Assembly (NCBI GenBank): GCA_016702745.1
Contig: JADJDJ010000003.1
Location: 887,118 to 951,117, forward strand
Reading direction: 5' to 3'
Length of the DNA stretch: 64,000 nt
From: Chitinophagaceae bacterium
GTDB lineage: Bacteria > Bacteroidota > Bacteroidia > Chitinophagales > Chitinophagaceae
This document shows positions 27,833 through 37,646 of this stretch, one piece after another. Below the pieces are notes generated by a model. That model was not told where the DNA came from and searched no databases. It worked only from the letters and a program-made list of their open reading frames with translations. The position numbers and the translations under genes were made by a program. Position 1 is the first letter of the stretch. The number at the start of each line of letters is the position of its first letter.

Positions 27833-29266
27833 TTACATGGCAGCCAGCTGTACTTTCTGTTGCAGTTCCAGTACATTTTCCCGAAATACCCCATCGGTAT
27901 CCATCAGGTCTTTTACCGTTTGGCAGGAATGGATCACTGTGGTATGATCGCGGCCACCAAAATGCTCCCCGATGGTTTTGAGGGAATTCTTGGTAAAAGC
28001 CTTGGCCAGGTACATGGTAATCTGGCGGGCCTGAACGATTTCCCTTTTCCTGGTCTTTTGAAGGAGTTTATCGTAAGGCACATCGAAATACTCACAAACC
28101 ATTTTCTGGATGGTTTCGATCGTAATTTCCTTGCTGGATGATTTGACGAAATTCCGTAACACTTTCTTGGCTAAATCGAGGTCGATTTCCCTCCTGTTAA
28201 GCGAAGATTGTGCCAAGAGTGAGATCAGGGCGCCTTCCAGCTCCCTTACATTATTACTGATATTATAGGCAATGTACTTGACCACTTCTTTCGACATCTC
28301 CAGCCCGTCATTCTTCATCTTCTTCTCCAGGATCTCGATCCGGGTATCATATTCCGGCACCTGCAGATCAGCACTGAGGCCCCAGCGGAAACGGCTGAGC
28401 AGTCTTTCCTGCACCCCTTCCAGGTCTTTGGGAGATTTATCAGAAGTGAGCACCAGTTGTTTATGAGATTGGTGCAAGTGGTTGAAAATCGCGAAAAAAG
28501 CATCCTGGGATTTCTCAGCCTTGGCAAAGAACTGCACATCATCCAGGATCAGCACATCAATGAGCTGATAAAAATGGATAAAATCGTTGATGGCATTGTT
28601 CCGGCTATGATCCATGAACTGGTTAATGAATTTCTCCGAGCTCACATATAATACCACTTTATTGGGATGCAAACGTTTTACTTCATTACCGATCGCCTGG
28701 GCCAGGTGGGTTTTACCCAAACCAACACCGCCATAAATGACCAGGGGATTAAAGGAATTGGCTCCCGGCTTTTCAGCAACGGTTTTACCGGCACGGCGGG
28801 CCACCCGGTTGCAATCGCCTTCCACAAAAGATTCGAAAGTATAAATATGATTGAGCTGGGGGTCGATTTGCATCTTCTTGAGCCCCGGTATGACGAAGGG
28901 ATTCTTAACAGGATTATTTATGACTAAAGGGAAATCCATTTCGTTATTGGAAAAAGTTTTAAAACCCTGACCACTTACATCCATGGTAACCGGTTTGTTC
29001 TTGCTGTTACCACTGTCAACCATGATGCGGTATTCCAGCCGGGCTTCCTTACCCAGTTCCCGCTTCAAAGTCTTCGCTAATAAATTTACGTAATGTTCTT
29101 CGAGGTATTCAAAAAAGAATTGACTGGGTACCTGGATGACGAGAACGTTGTTTTTTAGGGAGACTGGCTTGATGGGTTCAAACCAGGTCTTGAAGTGCTG
29201 CCATTCTACAATATCCTTGATGATCTTTAAACAATTGGTCCAGATCTTTTCAGCATTCTTCTCCAT
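27833..29266 (-). CDS. dnaA: Chromosomal replication initiator DnaA
   Basis: 477 residues, full length. Domain I (about 1-90) is followed by a short linker, the AAA+ ATPase with Walker A GGVGLGKTHLAQAIGNE and Walker B LILDDVQFF, the sensor segment around SRFRWGL, and domain IV with VRELEGALISLL and the DNA-binding signature GGRDHTTVIHSC. It binds DnaA boxes and melts oriC. No cluster of TTATCCACA boxes is visible in the 137 bases upstream or elsewhere in the window, and dnaN, recF and gyrB are absent. The origin is therefore probably elsewhere. Confidence 0.97.
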   Translation of the reverse strand: MEKNAEKIWTNCLKIIKDIVEWQHFKTWFEPIKPVSLKNNVLVIQVPSQFFFEYLEEHYVNLLAKTLKRELGKEARLEYRIMVDSGNSKNKPVTMDVSGQGFKTFSNNEMDFPLVINNPVKNPFVIPGLKKMQIDPQLNHIYTFESFVEGDCNRVARRAGKTVAEKPGANSFNPLVIYGGVGLGKTHLAQAIGNEVKRLHPNKVVLYVSSEKFINQFMDHSRNNAINDFIHFYQLIDVLILDDVQFFAKAEKSQDAFFAIFNHLHQSHKQLVLTSDKSPKDLEGVQERLLSRFRWGLSADLQVPEYDTRIEILEKKMKNDGLEMSKEVVKYIAYNISNNVRELEGALISLLAQSSLNRREIDLDLAKKVLRNFVKSSSKEITIETIQKMVCEYFDVPYDKLLQKTRKREIVQARQITMYLAKAFTKNSLKTIGEHFGGRDHTTVIHSCQTVKDLMDTDGVFRENVLELQQKVQLAAM

Positions 29267-29403
29267 CAGATTAGTAAGCAGTTTATGTCGGGTTAACTAT
29301 AGTTGTTCTTGCTTAACCGTCCAAAAAAAATTCTCACACAGTGTCAATAAAAAAAATTGGACAGGAGGGCGAATATCACCATTTCTTTTATAAAAAAAAA
29401 TTT

Positions 29404-30339
29404 TTACCCAGCTGATTTTTGTGAAACAGAAAGATTGTGATTTTTCACCAATTTTTTACCGGAAAATTTGGAAAATTCAAAATCCAGACGTCCTAAAATA
29501 ATACCCGCAAAACCCACCTGGTTCACAATCACATCATTCCCGTTTTTATTAGTATATTTCAGTGGATCATCCAGAAAGGTATGGGTATGACCGCCAATGA
29601 TCAGGTCAATGTCCGATGATTCCTTTGCCAGCACTTCATCACTCACTTTTCCATCGGTATATTTATTACCCAGGTGCGATAAACAGATCACCATATCACA
29701 GTTTTCCAACCGTTTCAGTTGATCTGCTGTTTCATTGGCTTTTTGCACGGGATCCAGGTATTTGGTGGCACCAAATAAAGTATCAGGTATCAATCCCCTG
29801 CCTTCAATACTCACGCCAAAAACACCGATTTTCAATCTGCCTTTTTTAAATACTTTATAAGGCTGTGTTTTATGTTCCATTGCGGTGCCGGTAAAATCAT
29901 AATTGGCTACCAGCATCGGGAAATTGGCATGAAGGGTGAGCTGTGTGGCCAGGTTCTCCATCCCTGCATCAAAATCATGATTCCCGATGGTACAGGCATC
30001 ATATTGCATGGCGGTCATGGCTTTGATCTCGGGCTCTCCTTTGTAAATATTGAAATAAGGTGTTCCCTGAAAGATATCGCCGGCATCCAGTAACAACACC
30101 TGTTCTTCTTCTGCGCGTATTTTTTGAATCAATGCCGAACGACCGGCAATACCACCCAGGCCCTGATTCCGGCCACCATCCATGGGAAAGGGTTCCAGCC
30201 GGCTATGGGTATCGTTGGTATGTAAAATGGTCAGCCGGTAAGGACTGATATACTCCGCAGCTTCCAGCAGTGTGGGTCCGGCCAAAACGGCACCGGCCGA
30301 CATAGCGGCTTTTCGGATAAAACTTTTTCTACTCTGCAT
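29404..30339 (-). CDS. 5'-nucleotidase/UshA-type metallophosphatase, catalytic half
   Basis: 311 residues. The N-terminus SRKSFIRKAAMSAGAVLAG is Tat-like, with Lys in place of the second Arg. The metal-binding motifs of the calcineurin-like phosphatases follow: ILHTNDTHSRLEPF, LLLDAGDIFQGTP, IGNHDFDAG and GGHTHTF. It should hydrolyse nucleotides or related phosphoesters in the periplasm. The substrate-binding C-terminal domain usual in UshA is missing but is encoded by the gene just upstream, which overlaps this one by 11 bases. The two presumably assemble into one enzyme. Confidence 0.9.
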   Translation of the reverse strand: MQSRKSFIRKAAMSAGAVLAGPTLLEAAEYISPYRLTILHTNDTHSRLEPFPMDGGRNQGLGGIAGRSALIQKIRAEEEQVLLLDAGDIFQGTPYFNIYKGEPEIKAMTAMQYDACTIGNHDFDAGMENLATQLTLHANFPMLVANYDFTGTAMEHKTQPYKVFKKGRLKIGVFGVSIEGRGLIPDTLFGATKYLDPVQKANETADQLKRLENCDMVICLSHLGNKYTDGKVSDEVLAKESSDIDLIIGGHTHTFLDDPLKYTNKNGNDVIVNQVGFAGIILGRLDFEFSKFSGKKLVKNHNLSVSQKSAG

Positions 30340-31081
30340 TGGTCACCCGGTTTTCGATGGTTGAACTGATTTCTTTACCTGCGGCTTTTTGCTTCCTGAT
30401 ATATTCGATGATCGCATCCCGCATCAGGTAGCCATTTGTTATCTGAGGGATTGTACGCAACATATCCGCATTATCTCCGCCATTGGCGATAAAATCTGAA
30501 TTGGCAATCGTATAAGTTGCATCGGGATCGAGTGGCAGGCCGCCTACTTTGATATTGACTGCTTTTTTATCACGGATCTGCATGGTAATTCCTGCCAGCG
30601 GCCATCCGCCCTTGGCAGCAGCCAGGTCCAGCACCTGCTGAAGAACGGAGCCTTTCATCTTCTGCAATAAAAGAAGATTATCAAAAGGCATCAGTTCAAA
30701 TATCTTGCCTGTGGTGATATTTCCTTTGGGCAATTGCGTCAACCGGATCCCGCCAAAATTCACCAGGGCCCCATCTACTTTGGTATTATATTTTTCAGCT
30801 GCCATAGCCAGAAATGCATCCACCATCATATTACCCAGTGTACATTCCGGCTGCGCTTTATCCATACTAATAGCCGCTACTCCCACTACTTCATTCATGG
30901 TGCTGTTGACCTTTTCTCCATAGGGCTGCAAAAATTTCAGCAGGGATGAGTCCTTTTGCTGTGCATCTGAAATGCGATAGGATTTGTATTGTAAGGCGGA
31001 AGTCTGATAGCTGGTTGTACAGGAATATCCTGTAAACAATAATAGCAAGGCTAAGAATATGGCAGACGGATTCTTTCTCAT
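30329..31081 (-). CDS. 5'-nucleotidase C-terminal domain lipoprotein
   Basis: 250 residues from the ATG at 31081 (MRKNPSAIFLALLLLFTGYSC). The LFTGYSC segment is a lipobox, so the protein is probably lipid-anchored. The body matches the 5_nucleotid_C domain: CTLGNMMVDAFLAMA, GALVNFGGIRLTQLP, MPFDNLLLLQKMKG, and TIANSDFIANGGDNADML. This domain forms the nucleoside-binding part of UshA-type enzymes. Its stop lies inside the start of the metallophosphatase gene, so the two are translationally coupled halves of one activity. Confidence 0.9.
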   Translation of the reverse strand: MRKNPSAIFLALLLLFTGYSCTTSYQTSALQYKSYRISDAQQKDSSLLKFLQPYGEKVNSTMNEVVGVAAISMDKAQPECTLGNMMVDAFLAMAAEKYNTKVDGALVNFGGIRLTQLPKGNITTGKIFELMPFDNLLLLQKMKGSVLQQVLDLAAAKGGWPLAGITMQIRDKKAVNIKVGGLPLDPDATYTIANSDFIANGGDNADMLRTIPQITNGYLMRDAIIEYIRKQKAAGKEISSTIENRVTNAE

Positions 31082-31196
31082 ACTTTGGTGGTGCTTTGAA
31101 GGTATCATTTTTTTATGGCCGCCACAAAAAATAAAGCCCTGAAATCACCGGAATTTATTTGCAACTTTACCGCCATTGCAGGATAAATACCTCGCC

Positions 31197-32782
31197 ATGC
31201 AACAAACACTTGTTTTAAAACTCAAACCGGCAGAAGCAGCCGACGAATCAACGGTTAAACGTTATATCGCCGCCTCCGCTGCTGTACCGGAAAGCGCTAT
31301 TAGTGGATATACGATCACCCGGCAGTCGCTCGATGCCCGTGGAAAGCAGGCCTGGGTTCAATTGAGCCTGCTGGCCTATATCAATGAACCTTTTATACAA
31401 AGGCAATTACAATCTTTTCATTACCCGGATGTGCATCAGTCTGATAAAACCGTGCTGGTAATTGGTGCCGGACCGGCTGGTTTATTTGCCGCCCTCCGGC
31501 TGATTGAAGCCGGTATTCGTCCCCTGATCCTGGAAAGAGGAAAAGATGTGCAGGCCCGCCGCAGGGACCTGGCCGTCATGAACCGGGAAGGAATTGTGAA
31601 TCCCGACAGTAATTATTGTTTTGGAGAAGGAGGAGCCGGCACTTATAGTGATGGTAAATTATATACCCGCAGCAGTAAAAGAGGTGATATCGGACGTATC
31701 CTGAGTTTATTTGTTCATTTCGGGGCGGAGGAAAAAATTTTATACGAAGCCCATCCGCATATCGGCACCAATAAACTGCCGCATATTATCAGCGCCATGC
31801 GCAGGCAGATTATTGCCAGCGGGGGTTTGATTTATTTTGAAAAGAAACTGACCGGATTCATTCTCGAAAAAAATAAAATCCGCTCAGTGATAACTGCGGA
31901 TGGGGATCAATTCAATGGGGATGCCCTGATCCTGGCCACCGGTCACTCAGCCCGGGATATTTTTGAGCTATTGCATCAGCAACAAATTCTTATCGAAGCC
32001 AAACCCTTTGCCCTGGGTGTAAGAGTGGAGCACCCGCAGGAATTAATCGACAGTTGTCAGTATCATTTGGTCCCATTATCTCATTCAGCAGTTCAACTGC
32101 GCGATCCATTACTTCCGCCCGCCGCCTATAGCTGGGTAAACCAGGTGGATGGGAAGGGTGTATTTTCTTTTGTATGTGCCCGGGTGGTATCATTGCTCCG
32201 GCCGCAACATCGCCCGGTGAAATTGTGGTGAATGGATGGAGTCCTTCCAAAAGAAATAATCCTTATGCCAATAGTGGCATCGTTGTTTCGGTGGAAGAAA
32301 AAGACTGGCAGGCATTCCGGCAGCATGGACCATTGGCGGCTATGTATTTTCAGCAAATGGTGGAACAGCAGGCATTTGAAGCAGGAGGAGGTCAGTTGGT
32401 GGCACCGGCGCAAAGACTGGTTGACTTCTGTGAAAACAAAGGATCTGCTTCATTACCGGATTGTTCTTATTTGCCTGGAATCAAAACAGCAGCCCTGAAA
32501 AAAGTTTTACCGGCTTTTATTCATCAAAGTCTGCAGGAGGGTTTCCGGATGCAGGGCAAAAAGATGAAAGGCTATTATACCAATGAAGCAGTGGTGGTTG
32601 CTACTGAATCAAGGACCTCTTCACCGGTTCGTATTCCCAGAGATCAGCAATTATTATCACATCCGCAAATCAGCAATCTCTATCCTTGCGGAGAAGGAGC
32701 TGGTTATGCCGGTGGTATCGTAAGTGCAGCCATGGATGGGGAAAGAGTGGCAATGATACTGGCCGGAATTACATCTTCATAA
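31197..32782 (+). CDS. FAD-dependent dehydrogenase (COG2509 type), frameshifted in this sequence
   Basis: About 528 residues after adding one T to the T4 tract at 32168-32171, which restores VFSFCMCPGGIIAPAAT, the family's conserved cysteine motif; without it the frame ends at 32231. The start is the ATG at 31197 (MQQTLVLKLKPAEAADE). Features: N-terminal small domain, dinucleotide-binding VLVIGAGPAGLFAALRLIEAG (about 90), ERGKDVQARRRDL, FGEGGAGTYSDGKLYTR, and the C-terminal PCGEGAGYAGGIVSAAMDG for FAD. The reaction is not established for this family. The 3' end overlaps the converging T9SS gene by 14 bases. Confidence 0.88.
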
Positions 32783-34304
32783 ATTGCTTACTGGCTACTA
32801 CCTGTTCACCGGATGTGATTTTTACAAAATACTGTCCGCGGGGCAACTGCTGCAATCCGATACGGTATTGGCGGCTGTTGTTTCCGGCCGTCCAGCTGGC
32901 CTGCTCTCTGCCATCCATACTGTAAAGACTGATACGGGTAGCCTTTTGTACATCACCGTTAAGTGAAACTGTGAGATAATCGGTAGCAGGATTAGGAAAT
33001 ACGCTGATATCAGCAACTGTTTTGCTGCTGCGGGCAAAATAAGTATCAGAGTTATAAAAACTTCCGGTTTGATTCACCACGCGAATCCGGTACCAGGCTG
33101 TAGCGGTAAACTGTTTGTCGGCAAACTGGTAAACGCCGGATGCACTGGCAGGATCAACTGCACCGATCTTTTCAAAATGTTCCCCATCCAGTGATTTTTC
33201 TACCTGGTATTCGCGAACGGCGTTATAATCTTCATCTTTCCAGGCAAGTACTTGTGTACCATTTTTAGATTGACCTTTCATATCCAGAAAGTGTACAGAT
33301 AAAACCAGGTCAGTATGAAAAATACCGGGAGCAGATGCCAGGTCCATTCCACCGTTTGCATTGGTCGTATTGGTGGGATAATAAGTATTGTTGGTATAAT
33401 CCAGCAATTGTGCACTGGAACTGGCTGTAACATCAGCACCCATCAATGCATATCCATAAACTTTTTGAAGTGTAGTGATGCCCAGATCACTTAATCTGAT
33501 AAAAACTGATTTGATAGCCTGGGCCGGAACCAGTGAAAAAGGGCGAAGTGCATTGTCTGAAACATCCTTTCTCATTACATAACTGGGCAAGGTAGCAATG
33601 GCTGCTCCATAAGCCGTAGTATTCACAGTAAGCACAGCGCCAAAAGCAGTTGGATAACCATTTACATCCACTGCGGTAATGGCAGCAATTTTAAATGCAT
33701 CGTTTCCACCACGTTCGGCAATCAGGAAACCGGCAGAAGTTGGATAGATGGTTGCTATACCGGATTTGTAAACAAAATCAACCCTTTCAATATTATTAAA
33801 TGTAAGATCAGATGCGGCATCATTATTAAATACATTATCACTACCCCTGTTCACCATGCCTTCTTTCATTACTCTTTCCATGTAAGCATGATTGGCCACC
33901 TGGGGAAAGGCAACAGGAAATGGCATATTGTAGGTGGTATTATCAACGGCAGCATTTCCCTGGCAATAGATATGCTGTTTGTTACCATTGCTGGCCAGGG
34001 AAGCATTGGCGACTCTGCGGATGATGACGGTATCAAAATAGTCGTACCGTACATAAGACTTTCCGGAGTAAGCAAAACTGGTGATACCGATATTCCCGTT
34101 ATTATTATAACTCACATTATAATTAGTAGAAGGGGATACAGTATTCACACTACCAGAATGGGAGGTAACGGATGCACTATAATTGCCACCTGTTACTGAA
34201 AGGGTAGTTACTGTTGAAACTGAGTTGATTGCTACCTGAGCCGTTAAAACAACAGGGCAAAATACCAGGGATGCCATTAGGCGGATTACGGGGTAATTTT
34301 TCAT
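32769..34304 (-). CDS. Secreted T9SS cargo protein of unknown function
   Basis: 511 residues. Signal peptide at 1-22 (MKNYPVIRLMASLVFCPVVL). The C-terminus is a type A T9SS sorting domain: ISVFPNPATDYLTVSLNGD, then the strands ISLYSMDGRE and GQYFVKITSG, ending VASKQFMKM. The central part is not recognised; before the sorting domain there is a fibronectin-like stretch (AWKDEDYNAVREYQVEKSLD). Expected fate is export through T9SS and anchoring at or release from the cell surface. A -7 box lies 19 bases upstream. Confidence 0.85.
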   Translation of the reverse strand: MKNYPVIRLMASLVFCPVVLTAQVAINSVSTVTTLSVTGGNYSASVTSHSGSVNTVSPSTNYNVSYNNNGNIGITSFAYSGKSYVRYDYFDTVIIRRVANASLASNGNKQHIYCQGNAAVDNTTYNMPFPVAFPQVANHAYMERVMKEGMVNRGSDNVFNNDAASDLTFNNIERVDFVYKSGIATIYPTSAGFLIAERGGNDAFKIAAITAVDVNGYPTAFGAVLTVNTTAYGAAIATLPSYVMRKDVSDNALRPFSLVPAQAIKSVFIRLSDLGITTLQKVYGYALMGADVTASSSAQLLDYTNNTYYPTNTTNANGGMDLASAPGIFHTDLVLSVHFLDMKGQSKNGTQVLAWKDEDYNAVREYQVEKSLDGEHFEKIGAVDPASASGVYQFADKQFTATAWYRIRVVNQTGSFYNSDTYFARSSKTVADISVFPNPATDYLTVSLNGDVQKATRISLYSMDGREQASWTAGNNSRQYRIGLQQLPRGQYFVKITSGEQVVASKQFMKM

Positions 34305-34323
34305 TAAGTACAGATTTCTACGA

Positions 34324-34331
34324 CAAAAGTA
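34324..34331 (-). promoter_or_regulatory. -7 box of the T9SS cargo gene
   Basis: Reads TACTTTTG on the minus strand, 19 bases before the ATG at 34304. Confidence 0.5.
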
Positions 34332-34560
34332 GTATCGGTTTTCCCCATTGTAAATAGTAAAGTCACTTATCAGTGAATGAAAAACACTTGGGTTTTTTAC
34401 GTGTTTACCCTTAGAAATGTTTTACCGCGTCACCCCACCCTTTTGAAACCAGAAAGAAGCAAATTCAGCCAGTCTTTGTGGCATTCACCGGCTACCCGGG
34501 CAGTTGGCTCCCTAAGCGGTGCAGTTCACCGTATTTTTCCGGCAATTAAAATCCGGCAGG

Positions 34561-34568
34561 TAACTTTG
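34561..34568 (+). promoter_or_regulatory. -7 box of the ABC exporter operon
   Basis: TAACTTTG, 17 bases before the ATG at 34586. Confidence 0.5.
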
Positions 34569-34585
34569 TTGTTCAAATCAGCAGT

Positions 34586-35515
34586 ATGCCACTACTTGAA
34601 CTCCAACAGCTTAAAAAGTATTTCGCATCCCAGAAAGCCGTAGACGATATCAGCCTGACTGTTGAAAAAGGCCAGATATTCGGCCTGCTCGGTCCCAATG
34701 GAGCCGGCAAAACCACCCTGATCCGGATGATCACCGGTATTTTTTACCCGGATGAAGGGCAGATCATCTTTGATGGCAAAAAATTTGACCCGGTTAAGGA
34801 TGTGGGTTACATCGGTTATATGCCGGAAGAAAGAGGGCTGTATAAAAAAATGAAGATCGGCGAACAGGCGATGTACCTGGCTCAGCTGAAAGGACTCAGC
34901 CGCAGCGATGCCCAGGCAAGGATCAAGGAGTGGTTTGTAAAATTTGAAATGGAATCCTGGTGGAATAAAAAAGTGGAAGACCTCTCTAAAGGAATGAGTC
35001 AGAAACTGCAGTTTGTCACCACCATCCTTCACCGGCCTAAACTGGTGATCCTGGATGAGCCTTTCAGCGGACTGGATCCGGTGAACAGTAACCTGATCAA
35101 GGATGAAATCTTTAAACTGGCCCAAAACGGATCCACTATCATATTCAGTACACACCGGATGGAACAGGTGGAAGAAATCTGTAACCATATTGTATTGGTG
35201 AACAAAGGAAAAAAAATCCTCGATGGAACAGTTACCCAGGTCAAACAGGAATTCAAGGAAAATCTTTTCCGCATCGGCAGCTCCGAAGTGATCCCTGCAC
35301 TGAATGGGAATGCTCCATTTGAAATTCTGAATAGCGGCAAAGCCAATGCGATTGTCAGGATCCAGGAAGGCAAGACGCCTAACGATGTATTACAGTACCT
35401 GATTTCTCAAAATGTGGCCATTCATTCCTTCCAGGAAATTCTGCCTACCCTGAATGATATTTTTATCAGGCTGGTAGAAAGCAGTCCTGCAGCCCGTCAG
35501 TTTCAATCCATTTAA
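34586..35515 (+). CDS. ABC transporter ATP-binding protein, NatA-like
   Basis: 309 residues with all ABC motifs: Walker A GPNGAGKTTLIRM, Q-loop region GYMPEERGLY, signature LSKGMSQKLQF, Walker B KLVILDEPFSGLDP and switch His in STHRMEQ. A C-terminal extension of about 90 residues (DUF4162-like) follows. This is the NatA type of ATPase, which pairs with an ABC-2 permease for export. The cognate permease begins 21 bases downstream. The substrate cannot be read from sequence; sodium or drug export are the usual annotations. Confidence 0.92.
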   Translation: MPLLELQQLKKYFASQKAVDDISLTVEKGQIFGLLGPNGAGKTTLIRMITGIFYPDEGQIIFDGKKFDPVKDVGYIGYMPEERGLYKKMKIGEQAMYLAQLKGLSRSDAQARIKEWFVKFEMESWWNKKVEDLSKGMSQKLQFVTTILHRPKLVILDEPFSGLDPVNSNLIKDEIFKLAQNGSTIIFSTHRMEQVEEICNHIVLVNKGKKILDGTVTQVKQEFKENLFRIGSSEVIPALNGNAPFEILNSGKANAIVRIQEGKTPNDVLQYLISQNVAIHSFQEILPTLNDIFIRLVESSPAARQFQSI

Positions 35516-35536
35516 CCGAACTATCAACTACTTACT

Positions 35537-36820
35537 ATGCGCAAGACATTCCTGATCATCAAAAGAGAATACATGACAAGGGTTCGTAAAAAAACCTTTA
35601 TCATCGGTACCCTGTTATTCCCGATTCTTTATCTGTTGCTGATTTTCGGTACCGGGTATATTGCCGAAAAATCAAGACAGCAACTGAAGATCGCTGTGCT
35701 GGATTCTTCCGGATTTTTTACCAGTCAAAAACTGAATCTGCAAAACCTGGCAGACGAAAGCTCCATCATGGACCTGGTAAAAACAACAGCCGGTAAATCC
35801 TACGACTATGATGCGTCAGGATATGATGCCCTGCTGATTATTCCTGCAATGAAATGGGATACGGCTGCTCCAAACAACCTGGTTCTCAAAGCCAATAAAT
35901 CATACGGAGCTTCTGTTGAATCTGCCGTACAGACCAAAGTGAACCGCATCTGGGATGAAGTAAAAAATGAGAACCTGGGTATTGATGCCGGCAAAAGAGA
36001 AATCCTGGCACTGAACAGGATCCAGGTAAAAGCAGTGAATGAGAATGATGAAAAGATGGATGCCGGTTTGTCCAGCGGTATCGGTATGGCCTGTGGTTTT
36101 CTGATCTATTTTATCATCCTGATATATGGATCACAGGTGATGATGGGAGTAATGGAAGAAAAAACTAACCGGATTGCGGAGATCATTGTATCCTCGGTAA
36201 AACCATTCCAGATGATGCTGGGAAAAATTATCGGGATCGGATTGGTGGCGCTGACCCAGTTCCTGCTATGGATAGCATTTGTATTTGTCATCTATAATGT
36301 AACCGCCAATCTTACCGGATCCGGCAGTGGCGGGGCCGCTAACCAGATTGTGGGCAGTATTCAAACCATCTTCACCAGTGTTAATTTACCATTGACTCTT
36401 TTCTGTTTTGCTTTTTATTTCCTGGGAGGATTCTTTTTCTATGCTTCCATCTATGGGGCTATCGGCAGTGCCATTAATGAAGATGTAAGAGAGGCGCAGT
36501 CGCTCAGCTTCCCGGTTACCATGCTGGTGATCATTTCCATTGTACTCATGACCACGGCTGTGAATGATCCTACCGGACCCATTGCCGTATGGGGAAGTAT
36601 CATCCCCCTCAGTTCTCCCATCGTGATGATGGCCCGGATACCTTATGGTGTTCCCGGGACGGTTCCTGTATGGCAACTGGCCCTGAGTATGGGGCTGCTG
36701 ATCGCCGGATTTATATTCACCACCTGGTTTGCCGCCAAGATTTACCGCACCGGTATCCTGATGTACGGCAAAAAAACCAGCTGGAAAGAAATGCTGCGCT
36801 GGGCTTTCCGCAAAAACTGA
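35537..36820 (+). CDS. ABC-2 type permease, NatB-like
   Basis: 427 residues. One membrane helix near the N-terminus (after KTFIIGTLLFPILYLLLIF) is followed by an outer domain of about 150 residues and then about five helices. GVMEEKTNRIAEIIVSSVKP and INEDVREAQSLSFPVTMLV are typical of NatB/ABC-2 permeases. It forms the membrane part of the exporter with the preceding ATPase. The operon ends at a long hairpin terminator. Confidence 0.92.
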   Translation: MRKTFLIIKREYMTRVRKKTFIIGTLLFPILYLLLIFGTGYIAEKSRQQLKIAVLDSSGFFTSQKLNLQNLADESSIMDLVKTTAGKSYDYDASGYDALLIIPAMKWDTAAPNNLVLKANKSYGASVESAVQTKVNRIWDEVKNENLGIDAGKREILALNRIQVKAVNENDEKMDAGLSSGIGMACGFLIYFIILIYGSQVMMGVMEEKTNRIAEIIVSSVKPFQMMLGKIIGIGLVALTQFLLWIAFVFVIYNVTANLTGSGSGGAANQIVGSIQTIFTSVNLPLTLFCFAFYFLGGFFFYASIYGAIGSAINEDVREAQSLSFPVTMLVIISIVLMTTAVNDPTGPIAVWGSIIPLSSPIVMMARIPYGVPGTVPVWQLALSMGLLIAGFIFTTWFAAKIYRTGILMYGKKTSWKEMLRWAFRKN

Positions 36821-36883
36821 TGGTGAGAAGCCACGGTTCTATCAATAGATCCAGGCATTTGTATCCTTACTTACATTAAGAAA

Positions 36884-36930
36884 GCCACTAATACACGAAT
36901 CTTATTCGTGAATTAGTGGCTAATCTTTTT
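36884..36930 (+). terminator. Repeat-derived terminator of the ABC exporter operon
   Basis: GCCACTAATACACGAAT and ATTCGTGAATTAGTGGC pair over most of 17 bases, followed by TAATCTTTTT. The same arms recur in the tandem repeats just downstream, so the terminator is one copy of that repeat family. Confidence 0.8.
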
Positions 36931-37511
36931 GATCCGGGGCGCTAAAAAAAGCCACGAATACACGAAATCATTTCATATATCTGAGGCTATGCTTTTGAAT
37001 TCAGATGATCATATTCATTTGATTAAAAGGCAGAAATACACCATCCTATTCGTGAATTAGTGGCTGTTCTTTCGGATCCGGAGACTCTTAATAATAAAAA
37101 GGCCACGAATGCACGAAATCAATCCGCAAATCTGTGGCTATGCTTTTTTATATTCAGATGATCATATTCATTTGATTAAAAGGTATAAATACACCATCCT
37201 ATTCGTGAATTAGTGGCTGGTCTTTCGGATCCGGAGACTCTTAATAATAAAAAGGCCACGAATGCACGAAATCAATCCGCAGATCTGTGGCTAGGCTTTT
37301 TATATTCATTTGATTAAAAAGTAGAAATACACCATCCTATTCGTGAATTAGTGGCTGGTCTTTCGGATCCGGAGACTCTTAATAATAAAAAGGCCACGAA
37401 TGCACGAAATCAATCCGCAGATCTGTGGCTAGGCTTTTTATATTCATTTGATTAAAAAGTAGAAATACACCATCCTATTCGTGAATTAGTGGCTGGTCTT
37501 TCGGATCCGGA
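36929..37511. repeat. Four tandem 138-153 bp repeats in a gene-free region
   Basis: Each unit carries GCCACGAAT(G/A)CACGAAATC, CTGTGGCTA or similar, TTCATTTGATTAAAA, ACACCATCCTATTCGTGAAT, TAGTGGCTG and CGGATCCGGAG. The CGGATCCG landmark recurs at 37073, 37226, 37364 and 37502 (periods 153, 138, 138), and the last two units appear identical. The first unit is the most diverged. No open reading frame of note lies in 36821-37646. Confidence 0.9.
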
Positions 37512-37572
37512 GGCTCTTACTACCAGACAGCAAATGTTAAAAATATCCTTTTCCTGAAACTTTGTAACTCAA

Positions 37573-37606
37573 ATACGAATTCAATCGTATATTTGATACG
37601 AAGTAT
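37573..37606 (+). promoter_or_regulatory. Palindromic operator-like site overlapping a -7 box
   Basis: ATACGA-N6-TCGTAT (37573-37590) is a perfect inverted repeat; ATAC-GAA-GTAT (37596-37606) follows. TATATTTG at 37588-37595, a good -7 box, lies between and overlaps them, with TTTG at 37561-37564 as a possible -33. A repressor binding here would block the promoter. Confidence 0.5.
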
Positions 37607-37646
37607 TTCGTGGAAAACAAAGCCTTTAACTGAAAAAAAAGAACGT

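Noticed and set aside
29267..29403. oriC beside dnaA
   Set aside because: The region is AT-rich but I see no TTATCCACA-type DnaA boxes and no dnaN or other origin-linked genes.
36929..37511. CRISPR-like array
   Set aside because: The units are 138-153 bp, near-identical throughout with no short repeat and unique spacers, and there are no cas genes.
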